Shown one piece after another: positions 8,069 through 15,204 of a stretch of DNA of 38,907 nt (position 1 is the first letter of the stretch; each line of letters opens with the position of its first letter). This DNA is from Clostridia bacterium. GTDB lineage: Bacteria; CBDUZB01; JAGLHV01. The stretch spans positions 1-38,907 of the forward strand of contig JAUVLC010000011.1 in the NCBI GenBank assembly GCA_030595925.1, in the 5' to 3' direction. The notes under the pieces were generated by a model. It made no database searches, had not been told where the DNA came from, and saw only the letters and a list, made by a program, of their open reading frames with translations. The position numbers and the translations under genes are program-made.

Positions 8069-8677
8069 TCATATCTTTATAAATTCTTTCAAAAATCTTG
8101 GTCTTGCATAGAAGGCTCTCGTAGTAGAACCATGACCAGAACCTTTAGTTCGTGGTTGAATATAGTATCCCATTTTTCCAGTTAAGGCATCAAATCCCTT
8201 TTGTGGATCAAGAAGTGTTTGCCTGACAAGATCGTAATCATCCTTTACGGCATTATATAACTTTCCGTGCAAATCGAATTCAACAACAGAATGAATCTTG
8301 GTGGGTTCATCTACAGAGTCTCCAACAATCCGTGTAATCACTACTGCCTTTCTAAGTTTAGCCAATAAATGACTTTCTTCAAATTCTTTCTGACAGACAT
8401 TAATCGGATCGATCATAGTAACCGCCATAGTTTCCTTGAATGTGAGTTCCCCATTCTTTTTATATCTCAATGGAATTGACTTTAATTCCCATGAACCAAA
8501 ATTTGGAGACTGTGCTGAGTTTATAGGAATCTCTAAATATCTCTCAAATATATGACCGGCCCAGCCTTTATTTACCTTCCCGTTGCGATAAATGGTAACA
8601 TTATATTTACCTGCCAAGGCATGTAGTTCTTTTCCAACAAGTTTTTTCAGTTTTTCAATCGCTTCTTTTCTTTCCAT
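8069..8677 (-). CDS. Type II restriction endonuclease, MutH/Sau3AI-like fold
   Basis: A 202-residue protein with the MutH/Sau3AI core: KGWAGHIFERYL (37-48), SPNFGSWELKSIPL (57-70) and TMAVTMI (83-89). The C terminus has TTRAFYARPRFL (185-196), which matches the MutH-family Arg-Ala-Phe-Tyr-x-Arg-Pro block. Expected metal ligands are Glu45, an acidic residue at 59, Glu64 and Lys66. Position 59 is Asn instead of the usual Asp, so activity may be reduced or the site may be a subfamily variant. It follows the methyltransferase gene by 18 bp in the same direction, the usual R-M layout. MutH relatives and the DpnA-like partner both suggest GATC-type recognition, which is inference. Confidence 0.8.
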   Translation of the reverse strand: MERKEAIEKLKKLVGKELHALAGKYNVTIYRNGKVNKGWAGHIFERYLEIPINSAQSPNFGSWELKSIPLRYKKNGELTFKETMAVTMIDPINVCQKEFEESHLLAKLRKAVVITRIVGDSVDEPTKIHSVVEFDLHGKLYNAVKDDYDLVRQTLLDPQKGFDALTGKMGYYIQPRTKGSGHGSTTRAFYARPRFLKEFIKI

Positions 8678-8695
8678 CTTAAAATTCCTTATAAA

Positions 8696-9556
8696 TTATG
8701 GCAGCAACCCGTATTCAAGTTGTTTTTCTTTAACGCGAAGTTGCTTAGCATTAAACAAAGGTGATTTTTTTCGCAAAAGTTCATCCTTGATTCTTGGAAT
8801 TGCAAAATTGTCTAAATATTCTTTTTCTGAATCTATCCCTACAAATCGACGATTGAGCCTAATAGCCGCAACTCCGGTAGTCGCGCTACCGCAAAACGGA
8901 TCAAGCACAATGTCTCCTTTATTACTACTGGCTAAGATAATACGTTCCAGTAATGTTTCGGGTTTCTGTGTGGGATGTTTCCCGTATTTTTTTTCACCGT
9001 TTTTAGGTGTTCCAATAGCCCAAATACTTCTCATTTGTTTATTAGGTTTCTTAATAAAATCATCTGGGAAAGAGCCATTTCTCATTTTATTATAATTAAA
9101 GGTATGCTTTGCCTTTTTATCTTTTCTAACCCATAATAAGGTTTCATGACTTGCTGTAAACATTCTGCACGAAAGATTAGGTGACGCATTTGGCTTATAC
9201 CAGCAAATATCATTTATAATATGCCAACCTTGTTTTTGAAGGGCGTAACCACACACATATATTGAATGATAAGTTCCCGAAATCCATAAAGATCCTTTCG
9301 GCTTCAAAACACGCTTGCATGCCTCAATCCAACTGTAATGAAAATTAAAATCTTCCTCTATTCCTTTGCTTTTGTCCCATTTGCCCTTATTGACACTGAC
9401 TCGCTTTCCTGCATGGCATGTAAATCCACCATTCGAAAGATTGTAAGGCGGATCAGCAAAAATCAAATCGACACTTTTTTCCGGTAAAGAGTTTAAAACA
9501 TCTATTACATCACCTCGAAAAAGTCTTATTCCAATTTCTTTGAAATATGCTTCCAT
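8696..9556 (-). CDS. Adenine-specific DNA methyltransferase, beta class, DpnA-like
   Basis: The 286-residue protein has catalytic motif IV FADPPYNLSNGG (33-44) first and the SAM-binding motif LDPFCGSATTG (218-228) near the end, the beta-class order. KHPTQKP (193-199) precedes motif I as in N6-adenine methylases. WISGTYHSIY (91-100) and ASPNLSCRMFTASHETLLW (124-142) closely resemble DpnA (M2.DpnII), a GATC methylase able to use single-stranded DNA. It protects host DNA from the endonuclease encoded 18 bp downstream. The ATG is 3 bp after the stop of a broken upstream ORF, which suggests a once longer operon. I saw no degenerate motif; function is firm, specificity inferred. Confidence 0.92.
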   Translation of the reverse strand: MEAYFKEIGIRLFRGDVIDVLNSLPEKSVDLIFADPPYNLSNGGFTCHAGKRVSVNKGKWDKSKGIEEDFNFHYSWIEACKRVLKPKGSLWISGTYHSIYVCGYALQKQGWHIINDICWYKPNASPNLSCRMFTASHETLLWVRKDKKAKHTFNYNKMRNGSFPDDFIKKPNKQMRSIWAIGTPKNGEKKYGKHPTQKPETLLERIILASSNKGDIVLDPFCGSATTGVAAIRLNRRFVGIDSEKEYLDNFAIPRIKDELLRKKSPLFNAKQLRVKEKQLEYGLLP

Positions 9557-9559
9557 TTC

Positions 9560-9805
9560 TTATTCCTTATCTTTTAATTTTTCTAATAAATCCTTCAGTC
9601 CTGTTCCTGTTTTTTTCCACTTTTCTCCATTTTTCTTCCACCCTTCCCAAGACATAGCACGTCCTTTTCCTTTGGGATAGTTTACATCTTCTTGCCCCCA
9701 TATCCACTTATATGCTTTTATCAAGGCTTCGGGGTTTTCTCCTGAGGGAGTAGATAGATTAATTTCTTTTAATATTCTTTTATGGACCGTTGCGTCCTCT
9801 CGGAA
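9560..9805 (-). pseudogene. C-terminal fragment of an unidentified gene, start missing
   Basis: An 81-codon frame is open from an upstream TAG to a TAA 3 bp before the methyltransferase ATG. It includes ALIKAYKWIWGQEDVNYP and GRAMSWEGWKKNGEKWKK. It has no start codon near its beginning, only an internal ATG that would give about 34 residues. The Trp/Lys-rich text reads like genuine protein. Its operon-style spacing suggests it is the tail of a third gene of the restriction-modification locus, truncated by rearrangement. I cannot name the family. Confidence 0.5.
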
Positions 9806-10065
9806 CTAATTATTTTTTGTATTAGTTTCATTGCATTTTTGGACGGAGTAAACTTGGTTCACTTATTACCCTAAAATCCCCTTGCTGTTTTTTATTATAT
9901 CATTTCTTCCTAAATATTCCCAATAAAAAAAAGGAACTGTCTATTTATTTAATCCCCTGGCCATCAAAAAAATTTAAATCTATCAAAAACTCTGTTTCTC
10001 TTCGTATAGTTTTGCGGAAAAAATCACTCTGTAAGCTTCTCTCGGAATTCTGTTATGCTTACCTG
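9806..10065. other. Intergenic stretch with no recognised feature
   Basis: AT-rich sequence between the broken ORF and repeat R5. I see no open frame with a ribosome site, no RNA gene and no convincing promoter. Part may be a strongly diverged extension of R5, since similar spacing is occupied by repeat interior in R2 and R3. Confidence 0.5.
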
Positions 10066-10203
10066 TCCGCCAATCCTTAAGGAGGATTATATCTAATCCA
10101 ATCCCCAATAACTTCCCCAAATTCACAGTTGGTTCCTTCAGATATTTACTTGCCTAATACACTTCTCGTTTCTTCTATCCATACTTTAAATATTTAAGAC
10201 ATT
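10066..10203 (-). repeat. Dispersed repeat copy R5, carrying one nested 21-bp palindromic unit
   Basis: The block from TTATATCTAATCC to ATACTTTAAATATTTAAG matches the right half of R2, R3 and R6. Neither terminal 18-bp repeat is intact. At 10066-10086 a 21-bp palindromic unit (TCCGCC...TTAAGGAGGA) interrupts the family sequence at the position where R6 carries two such units and R3 none. It ends 17 bp after the stop of the GH20-like gene. Confidence 0.75.
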
Positions 10204-10220
10204 GTATAATTCCTGTCCTT

Positions 10221-13200
10221 TTACTTCGCCACTGCTATTACTCCATTCATCTCTTTACCATTATATTTATATTGATAGATATAAACACCACTTTCTACCA
10301 CATCCCCGTCATCGTCTTTTCCCTCCCATCTATAAGGAGCAGAATCTATTGTTCTCACCTTCTTACCTGTAACATCGTAAATTTTGATAGAAACACTATC
10401 CCAATCTGTCAATCCGTCAAAATAAGCATAGTCATTTTTACCATCCGCGCAAGCAGGAGTGATAATTTTCTCTCTTGGACGATATGTAAAGTTATTTATT
10501 TGAGCAGGAAATAGGGCAAATAAACTTGTATGTATTAGTGATCTCTTTACAGTATTCAAATCTTTATTTACTTTTCCTCCAACCAGTCGCCACTCAAAAC
10601 CATCCCACCATAAAATTTGTAATTCCTCTTCAAGAATCGGGGTTCCGTCTAGTTTGAATTCATCTGTAAAATCAAAATAAAGTAAAGTTAAATTATACGA
10701 TTTTTTAAATTTAATATTTTCCGGTAAAATCTCATACGCTAACAAAGGATTTTTACTTGCGGCTACCCCAAAACCTTGAGGAACATCGCTAATATCTTTC
10801 TGCTTAAAGGTAATAGATGTATCTTTCTCCAATGCCCCCGCCGGTATCTCAATACAAGATTCTCCATCATCAGGATTACCATCAACTAAAACAATACTCC
10901 CTCCTTCCGGTCCTATGATTTTAGTAACACTCGGAATTATATCTATAATATAAGGAAAGGACTCTTTTTCAGCTACTCCGCCGGAACAGGAGACTTTGAA
11001 GTAAAATTTTATCCCGTCGGTAGTAACTGTTTCTTTGGGAATCCAGCCTTTAAATTTATAAGTAGATAATGGTACTGTAAGTTCCTGGATTATTACCTTA
11101 TATTTATCATCCGATTCAGTTTTTTTCTTATAATATAGAGTCACTTTTTCTATATTTATTTCCGTACTAATATCTGCATCTATACATATTTTATTTCCCA
11201 CTATATTAATCTTTAAGGGTGTATTGATAACGATAAAAGGTTTTGGAGTAAGACACCAGGAATAGGCAGCTGAAGGCTTTAATCCACTCCATTTTAGTCC
11301 AGCGGGTGAATCAGGCCAGGCAGTATTAATCATTCCTATACCATCTTTCCTTTCCCTTAAAATATCCGCCCACTTTCTGATATATTCTTCATCATATCCG
11401 GAAGAAACTAAATAATCGAATCCTCTGGATTTGAAATATTCAGGGCTATAATTCATTTTATCATCATTTGGATCATAACTTTCGTTATGACGATACCACC
11501 AAATTAAAAGAATAATATCGGTTGAAATTAAATCTGTGGCTCCGGCGGTTTTACCAAGAGGGCCATAATATTGAACCTGATAATCCTCTTTGCCTCCATT
11601 ATGCCAGGGATTAAGCATATCATCCCACATCATCATTCTTATATTAGGGTCTATAGTGTGGATATAATCATTTAATTTGTTTATGTCTTCAACTAACAAT
11701 TCGGCATTACTTATATTTCTTTTTTGAGATCTGGAATCTCTATTCATACCCCGAATTTCACCGTGGCCTATATTGATAAATTTAGGTTTAAAGACTTCGT
11801 CATTGATCACATCGCTGAGCATTTTAAACATAAGATTATATGTCCTTGGTTCAGAAAAACAGCAGGGATGACTCCACCAAGCCTTTCTTGCTATATGCAC
11901 TACAAAATCATACTCTATTAATACTATCTCTCCCTCTGCAATGTTTCCACTCTCTATTCTTGTGATTCTCGTGGATACATGGTCAGGACGATAGGGATAA
12001 CTCATTTTTCCATCAGTAACATTATAATCTATTCCTTCTAAATAGGTCGTTGTTTTATCCAAATTAGTTATAACAATGTCGGAGGAATCTGTCCTGATGA
12101 CATTGGTTAAAGCACCATTCATTCTTTTTAAGGATATATCGTCAAACCAGGCGGTGCCATAACCTTTATAAATATTGGCATAAATTTGTATTTTGGCGCA
12201 ATTACTTTGGGTTTTAAAATTTAAATGCCCCTCATCCCATTCTTCCCATCCTGCCGAAGAATCTAAAGAACAGTGATGTTGAATCCAACCTCCACCGGGA
12301 TTTAACAATTGTTCCCCATTAGCATCCAACTCTCTTACTCTTATGGCTGGTGAGTAAGTCCCTCCTGTGTTGTTTATTTTAACCCAAAATGTCAAACTAT
12401 AATATGTCGAGGGGGACGCAATTAAAACTGGAGAAGACATCCAGCCGCTAACCCCATCATTAAGACCGCTAATATCAACACGCACCGAATATGTGCCACT
12501 ATGAGCGTTACTGCTATCCCATGACCAACATACCCCTAAATTCCAATCATCGGGCTTACCCTCCACTTTGGCATCTGTCTCAAAGCCAGAATTTTCTACG
12601 AAGATATCTGGAATTACCGGTTCAGCCACATTATTAACAAATTTAAATTGTTCATCTTGAACCCAAAGACCTTCAGCTACATGAGAATCTATTCTAAATA
12701 ACGTATATGAAACACCGCCACCCTGTACTTCCGGTATAGGTTCAATGTGGCATTTTCTACAATAATTGAATAATCCTTGTAACATGTTACGACGATCTTC
12801 CTCATTTAAATTATACCACCATTCTGTTTCAAACATTGCCGTATTCATTTTATATGTAGCCATCTTATCTATCTTATCATAGACATAATCTTCATGAGTG
12901 TCATCAAAATTAACACCACAAAAATGCATCCCCCTCATCTTATTATCCGGCCAGTCTCTTATTTTGACAGCCTTGGCTGTAACGATATTATTTGTAGAGC
13001 TGAGTAACTGTTTTAAGGTCTGCATACCATAGAAGACACCTTTGGAGAAATTAGAAGAAATGATAATCATATTATCCGAGAAAACCTCTAAAAGATAGCC
13101 TTCTTCACCTAATTTGCTGTCAGGGATAAGACTTCTTTGTGTGCAGAGAGCCTGCATAGAGTTATCCTGGCTGGGATTGGCTAAAACAATGTATTTATCT

Positions 13201-13505
13201 CCGGAGATAGAATCAGTATTTATAATAGGCAGCAAGAGATGATAGTTAGTATTTAGGTTTTCTTGAAGCTGTTGAGCGGCAAAACAGTCATCTTCGCTGG
13301 ATAAATTAGCCACAATGCTCCATGAGACACCTATGGTCAAATTATACTCTTTTAGAAATATCTCCTGGGCTTGAGGAACAAGGACTATTTCTTGAGCTTC
13401 TACCTTATAAGAATTTCTTAAGGATACTACGGGATATATTTGAAAAATAAAAAGAACGATAAAAACAATTATTCCTTTACCTAACCGGCGAGTAATTTTT
13501 TTCAT
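10221..13505 (-). CDS. Exported GH20-like glycoside hydrolase with inserted carbohydrate-binding-like module, ZU5-like and FlgD-like domains
   Basis: Counting from the chosen ATG: a signal peptide (residues 1-37, hydrophobic GIIVFIVLFIF), then a GH20b-like N-terminal domain to about 180 and the start of a GH20 barrel (KMRGMHFCGVNFDDTHEDYV, from 189). A jelly-roll module of CBM4/9 style interrupts it at about 305-460, and the barrel resumes to about 760. A ZU5-like domain follows (IIGPEGGS near 863; IEIPAGALEKDT near 886), then a FlgD/T9SS-like tail (SIKIYDVTGKKVRTI, about 1039-1053). GH20 enzymes remove terminal N-acetylhexosamines through an Asp-Glu pair. Here the site reads INIGHGEIRGM (Glu583), with Gly in place of Asp, so the activity or substrate may differ. 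A GTG at 13574 would add 23 residues; the ATG was preferred because it places the signal peptide at the N terminus. It is a single-gene unit. Confidence 0.75.
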   Translation of the reverse strand: MKKITRRLGKGIIVFIVLFIFQIYPVVSLRNSYKVEAQEIVLVPQAQEIFLKEYNLTIGVSWSIVANLSSEDDCFAAQQLQENLNTNYHLLLPIINTDSISGDKYIVLANPSQDNSMQALCTQRSLIPDSKLGEEGYLLEVFSDNMIIISSNFSKGVFYGMQTLKQLLSSTNNIVTAKAVKIRDWPDNKMRGMHFCGVNFDDTHEDYVYDKIDKMATYKMNTAMFETEWWYNLNEEDRRNMLQGLFNYCRKCHIEPIPEVQGGGVSYTLFRIDSHVAEGLWVQDEQFKFVNNVAEPVIPDIFVENSGFETDAKVEGKPDDWNLGVCWSWDSSNAHSGTYSVRVDISGLNDGVSGWMSSPVLIASPSTYYSLTFWVKINNTGGTYSPAIRVRELDANGEQLLNPGGGWIQHHCSLDSSAGWEEWDEGHLNFKTQSNCAKIQIYANIYKGYGTAWFDDISLKRMNGALTNVIRTDSSDIVITNLDKTTTYLEGIDYNVTDGKMSYPYRPDHVSTRITRIESGNIAEGEIVLIEYDFVVHIARKAWWSHPCCFSEPRTYNLMFKMLSDVINDEVFKPKFINIGHGEIRGMNRDSRSQKRNISNAELLVEDINKLNDYIHTIDPNIRMMMWDDMLNPWHNGGKEDYQVQYYGPLGKTAGATDLISTDIILLIWWYRHNESYDPNDDKMNYSPEYFKSRGFDYLVSSGYDEEYIRKWADILRERKDGIGMINTAWPDSPAGLKWSGLKPSAAYSWCLTPKPFIVINTPLKINIVGNKICIDADISTEINIEKVTLYYKKKTESDDKYKVIIQELTVPLSTYKFKGWIPKETVTTDGIKFYFKVSCSGGVAEKESFPYIIDIIPSVTKIIGPEGGSIVLVDGNPDDGESCIEIPAGALEKDTSITFKQKDISDVPQGFGVAASKNPLLAYEILPENIKFKKSYNLTLLYFDFTDEFKLDGTPILEEELQILWWDGFEWRLVGGKVNKDLNTVKRSLIHTSLFALFPAQINNFTYRPREKIITPACADGKNDYAYFDGLTDWDSVSIKIYDVTGKKVRTIDSAPYRWEGKDDDGDVVESGVYIYQYKYNGKEMNGVIAVAK

Positions 13506-13610
13506 ATTTAATTTTTCTTTTTCCACTTTTGTAATGTCAAAAATCTTTTTTTTTCTCCCACTTTTTTCCAACACAAAAAAATCACTCTACCCCTTTTGTG
13601 CCCGCTTGTT

Positions 13611-14015
13611 TTACTTTGAAAAGAACTTTCGAACTTTTGATGCAATCTGACGATCGCTCATTCTATCTTCTGTTTCGACACCTACTATATGTTCAGCGAT
13701 TTTTTTTCTTTCCATCCGTTTTTTCAATTCGCCCTTTGCTTCACCGGAACCAAATATTAGAATAGATTCTGAATTACGAATATACGAAATTACTTCGTCG
13801 TAATACAGATTGAGATGTCCCTTCAAATCTCTTTCGCGTACATCGTCGACCGAAACGGCTCGCTTGCCAAATGGATTAGTGGAATGTGAATCGTGAGAAG
13901 GGTGAACATATTCTTCAATATTTGATTTTACCAGCTTTATTTCTTCCCCTTTATCTGAACTAAATACAATAACGGCTTTCCTATGGTTAATCCATAAACC
14001 TACTTTTGTTTTCAT
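13611..14015 (-). CDS. eRF1-domain-3-like small protein
   Basis: 134 residues beginning MKTKVGLWINHRKAVIVFSS, the hallmark start of a bacterial family related to domain 3 of eRF1 and to host-attachment-type proteins. ILIFGSGEAKGELKKRM (85-101) matches the glycine-rich loop and helix typical of the fold. The tail (MSDRQIASKVRKFF) is also characteristic. The role in bacteria is unknown; a link to translation or stress has been proposed only from fold similarity. GAGAGGAGG lies just upstream of the ATG. The gene stands alone, with a shared 35-bp repeat just upstream. Confidence 0.7.
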   Translation of the reverse strand: MKTKVGLWINHRKAVIVFSSDKGEEIKLVKSNIEEYVHPSHDSHSTNPFGKRAVSVDDVRERDLKGHLNLYYDEVISYIRNSESILIFGSGEAKGELKKRMERKKIAEHIVGVETEDRMSDRQIASKVRKFFSK

Positions 14016-14039
14016 ACTTTCCTCCTCTCATAATATTTC

Positions 14040-14074
14040 GTAATGTCAAAAGTATTTTATTTTTTGGTAGCCGC
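14040..14074. repeat. 35-bp upstream repeat, copy 1
   Basis: Matches 31 of 35 positions of a second copy upstream of the lipoprotein gene. It starts GTAATGTCAAAAGTATTTTA and ends TTGGTAGCCGC. Both copies sit about 20-25 bp upstream of a start codon, on the same side. On the minus strand it contains TTGACATTAC, a -35-like core, but no -10 box fits between it and the ribosome site. Confidence 0.6.
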
Positions 14075-14190
14075 AATTATCATCATTCCTCTCCACATTA
14101 TGAAAAAATTCTTTTTTATTTTCCACGTTAGGTGCATTTTAGTTTACCATTTACACACCAGCAAGAATACCTACGCTTTGCTTGGCACAC

Positions 14191-14208
14191 CTTTAAGCAA
14201 CGCCCCGC
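14191..14208 (-). repeat. Solo terminal repeat of the dispersed family (R7)
   Basis: CTTTAAGCAACGCCCCGC matches the R1 right terminal repeat at 17 of 18 positions. No repeat interior is recognisable on either side, so it is a remnant or a separate use of the same end sequence. Confidence 0.6.
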
Positions 14209-14216
14209 AAACCTTC

Positions 14217-14250
14217 TTTGTCACAAAAAGTATATGCTTTTTGTGACAAA
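14217..14250. other. Perfect 14-bp-stem palindrome downstream of the RAYT gene
   Basis: TTTGTCACAAAAAG, a 6-nt spacer TATATG, then CTTTTTGTGACAAA: 14 of 14 pairs. On the minus strand it is followed by GAAGG rather than a T run, so it is not a standard terminator. It may be a regulatory operator or a structure associated with the transposase. Confidence 0.7.
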
Positions 14251-14263
14251 ATATCAAGCTATT

Positions 14264-14286
14264 TTTATTACATTATATGTAATAAA
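14264..14286. other. Second perfect palindrome next to the RAYT gene
   Basis: TTTATTACAT and ATGTAATAAA around a TAT centre: 10 of 10 pairs, very AT-rich. It lies 13 bp from the first palindrome and 27 bp beyond the RAYT stop codon. It could be an operator or part of a transposon end. Confidence 0.6.
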
Positions 14287-14312
14287 CATGCATAAATCGA
14301 ACAGGCAAATAT

Positions 14313-14900
14313 TTATCCGGAATAATATTCGTCTTTCTCCCAATTAGCGGGGTTGTTTATTATATATTCGCGGATTCGGGCAAGATCGGATTCATAGCGA
14401 ATGACGTGTTCGTAAAAATTGCGTTGCCAGAAGCGGATATCAAATTTCGGCCAATTATTATTTTTGACATTTCGAATATATTCGTTCAATGACATTGTTT
14501 TAAACCATTGAATAATTGTCCCAACCATCGGCGTAGGGGCAGACCTGCATGTCTGCCTTTTAATATTGATATTATCAATGTCGTAATTATTAATGCGATT
14601 GTTATTAACATTATCCCCATTATCAGGGCGGACACATAGGTCCGCCCCTACAATCACGATTATTCCGTGTAAATGATTCGGCATTATTTTGTATTCGTCA
14701 ATTTCAATCATATTGTATTTTCGTTTCAATTCTTGCCACCATTTATCAACCATTTTCCCGCATTCATTCAACACCATTTCACAATTACGCACATCACCGA
14801 ATACGCATTTCCGGTCATTAACACACACCGTCACATAATACACGCCTTGTTGCGTATAATCGTAATCTTTTAACCTGATTGATTTGCGGTTTCCGGGCAT
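14313..14900 (-). CDS. REP-associated tyrosine transposase (RAYT, IS200-like Y1 family) with in-frame REPIN insertion
   Basis: Single-strand DNA transposase of the HUH/Y1 superfamily. The metal-binding HUH pair is His76-Leu-His78 in MPNHLHGIIV, and the nucleophile is probably Tyr179 in REYIINNP. The start MPGNRKSIRLKDYDYTQQGV and the block RFWQRNFYEHVIR (156-168) are typical of RAYTs, which are thought to mobilise REP/REPIN palindromes. Residues 84-123 (GADLCVRP ... TCRSAPT) are not protein-family sequence. They are the translation of a complete 119-bp REPIN inside the gene that keeps the frame. The insert falls in the variable loop after the HUH motif, so activity may survive. No strong ribosome site is visible. 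Two more REPIN copies lie just upstream. Confidence 0.92.
   Translation of the reverse strand: MPGNRKSIRLKDYDYTQQGVYYVTVCVNDRKCVFGDVRNCEMVLNECGKMVDKWWQELKRKYNMIEIDEYKIMPNHLHGIIVIVGADLCVRPDNGDNVNNNRINNYDIDNINIKRQTCRSAPTPMVGTIIQWFKTMSLNEYIRNVKNNNWPKFDIRFWQRNFYEHVIRYESDLARIREYIINNPANWEKDEYYSG
14533..14651. repeat. REPIN copy A, inside the RAYT gene
   Basis: 119 bp starting GTAGGGGCAGACC and ending GGTCCGCCCCTAC. The two outer arms are inverted repeats, and each arm is itself a hairpin (GGGGCAGAC/GTCTGCC and GGGCGGAC/GTCCGCCC). The centre is AT-rich. It adds about 40 codons to the transposase without a stop. Confidence 0.9.
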
Positions 14901-14924
14901 GTGGTTACCTCGTTACAAATAAAC

Positions 14925-15043
14925 GTAGGGGCAGACCCGCGTGTCTTCCCTTTAATATTGATATTGTCAATGTCGTGATTATTAATGCAATTGTTATTAA
15001 CATTATCCCCATTATCAGGGCGGACACATAGGTCCGCCCCTAC
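14925..15043. repeat. REPIN copy B
   Basis: 119 bp, about 92% identical to copy A by eye and in the same orientation. It has the same paired-hairpin arms; the left hairpin carries a mismatch (GTCTTCCC). It lies 24 bp upstream of the RAYT start codon. Confidence 0.9.
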
Positions 15044-15082
15044 AATTATTATTATTCCGTTTAAATATTATATAATATAAAT

Positions 15083-15201
15083 GTAGGGGCAGACCTGCGT
15101 GTCTGCCCTTTAATATCGATATTGTCAATGTCGTGATTATTAATGCAATTGTTATTAACATGATACCCATTATCAGGGCGGACACATAGGTCCGCCCCTA
15201 C
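15083..15201. repeat. REPIN copy C
   Basis: 119 bp, same orientation and arms as copies A and B, with the best-paired left hairpin (GGGCAGACC...GTCTGCCC). It ends 3 bp from the serA stop codon, so it may also act as a 3' hairpin for the serCA transcript. Confidence 0.9.
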
Positions 15202-15204
15202 AAA

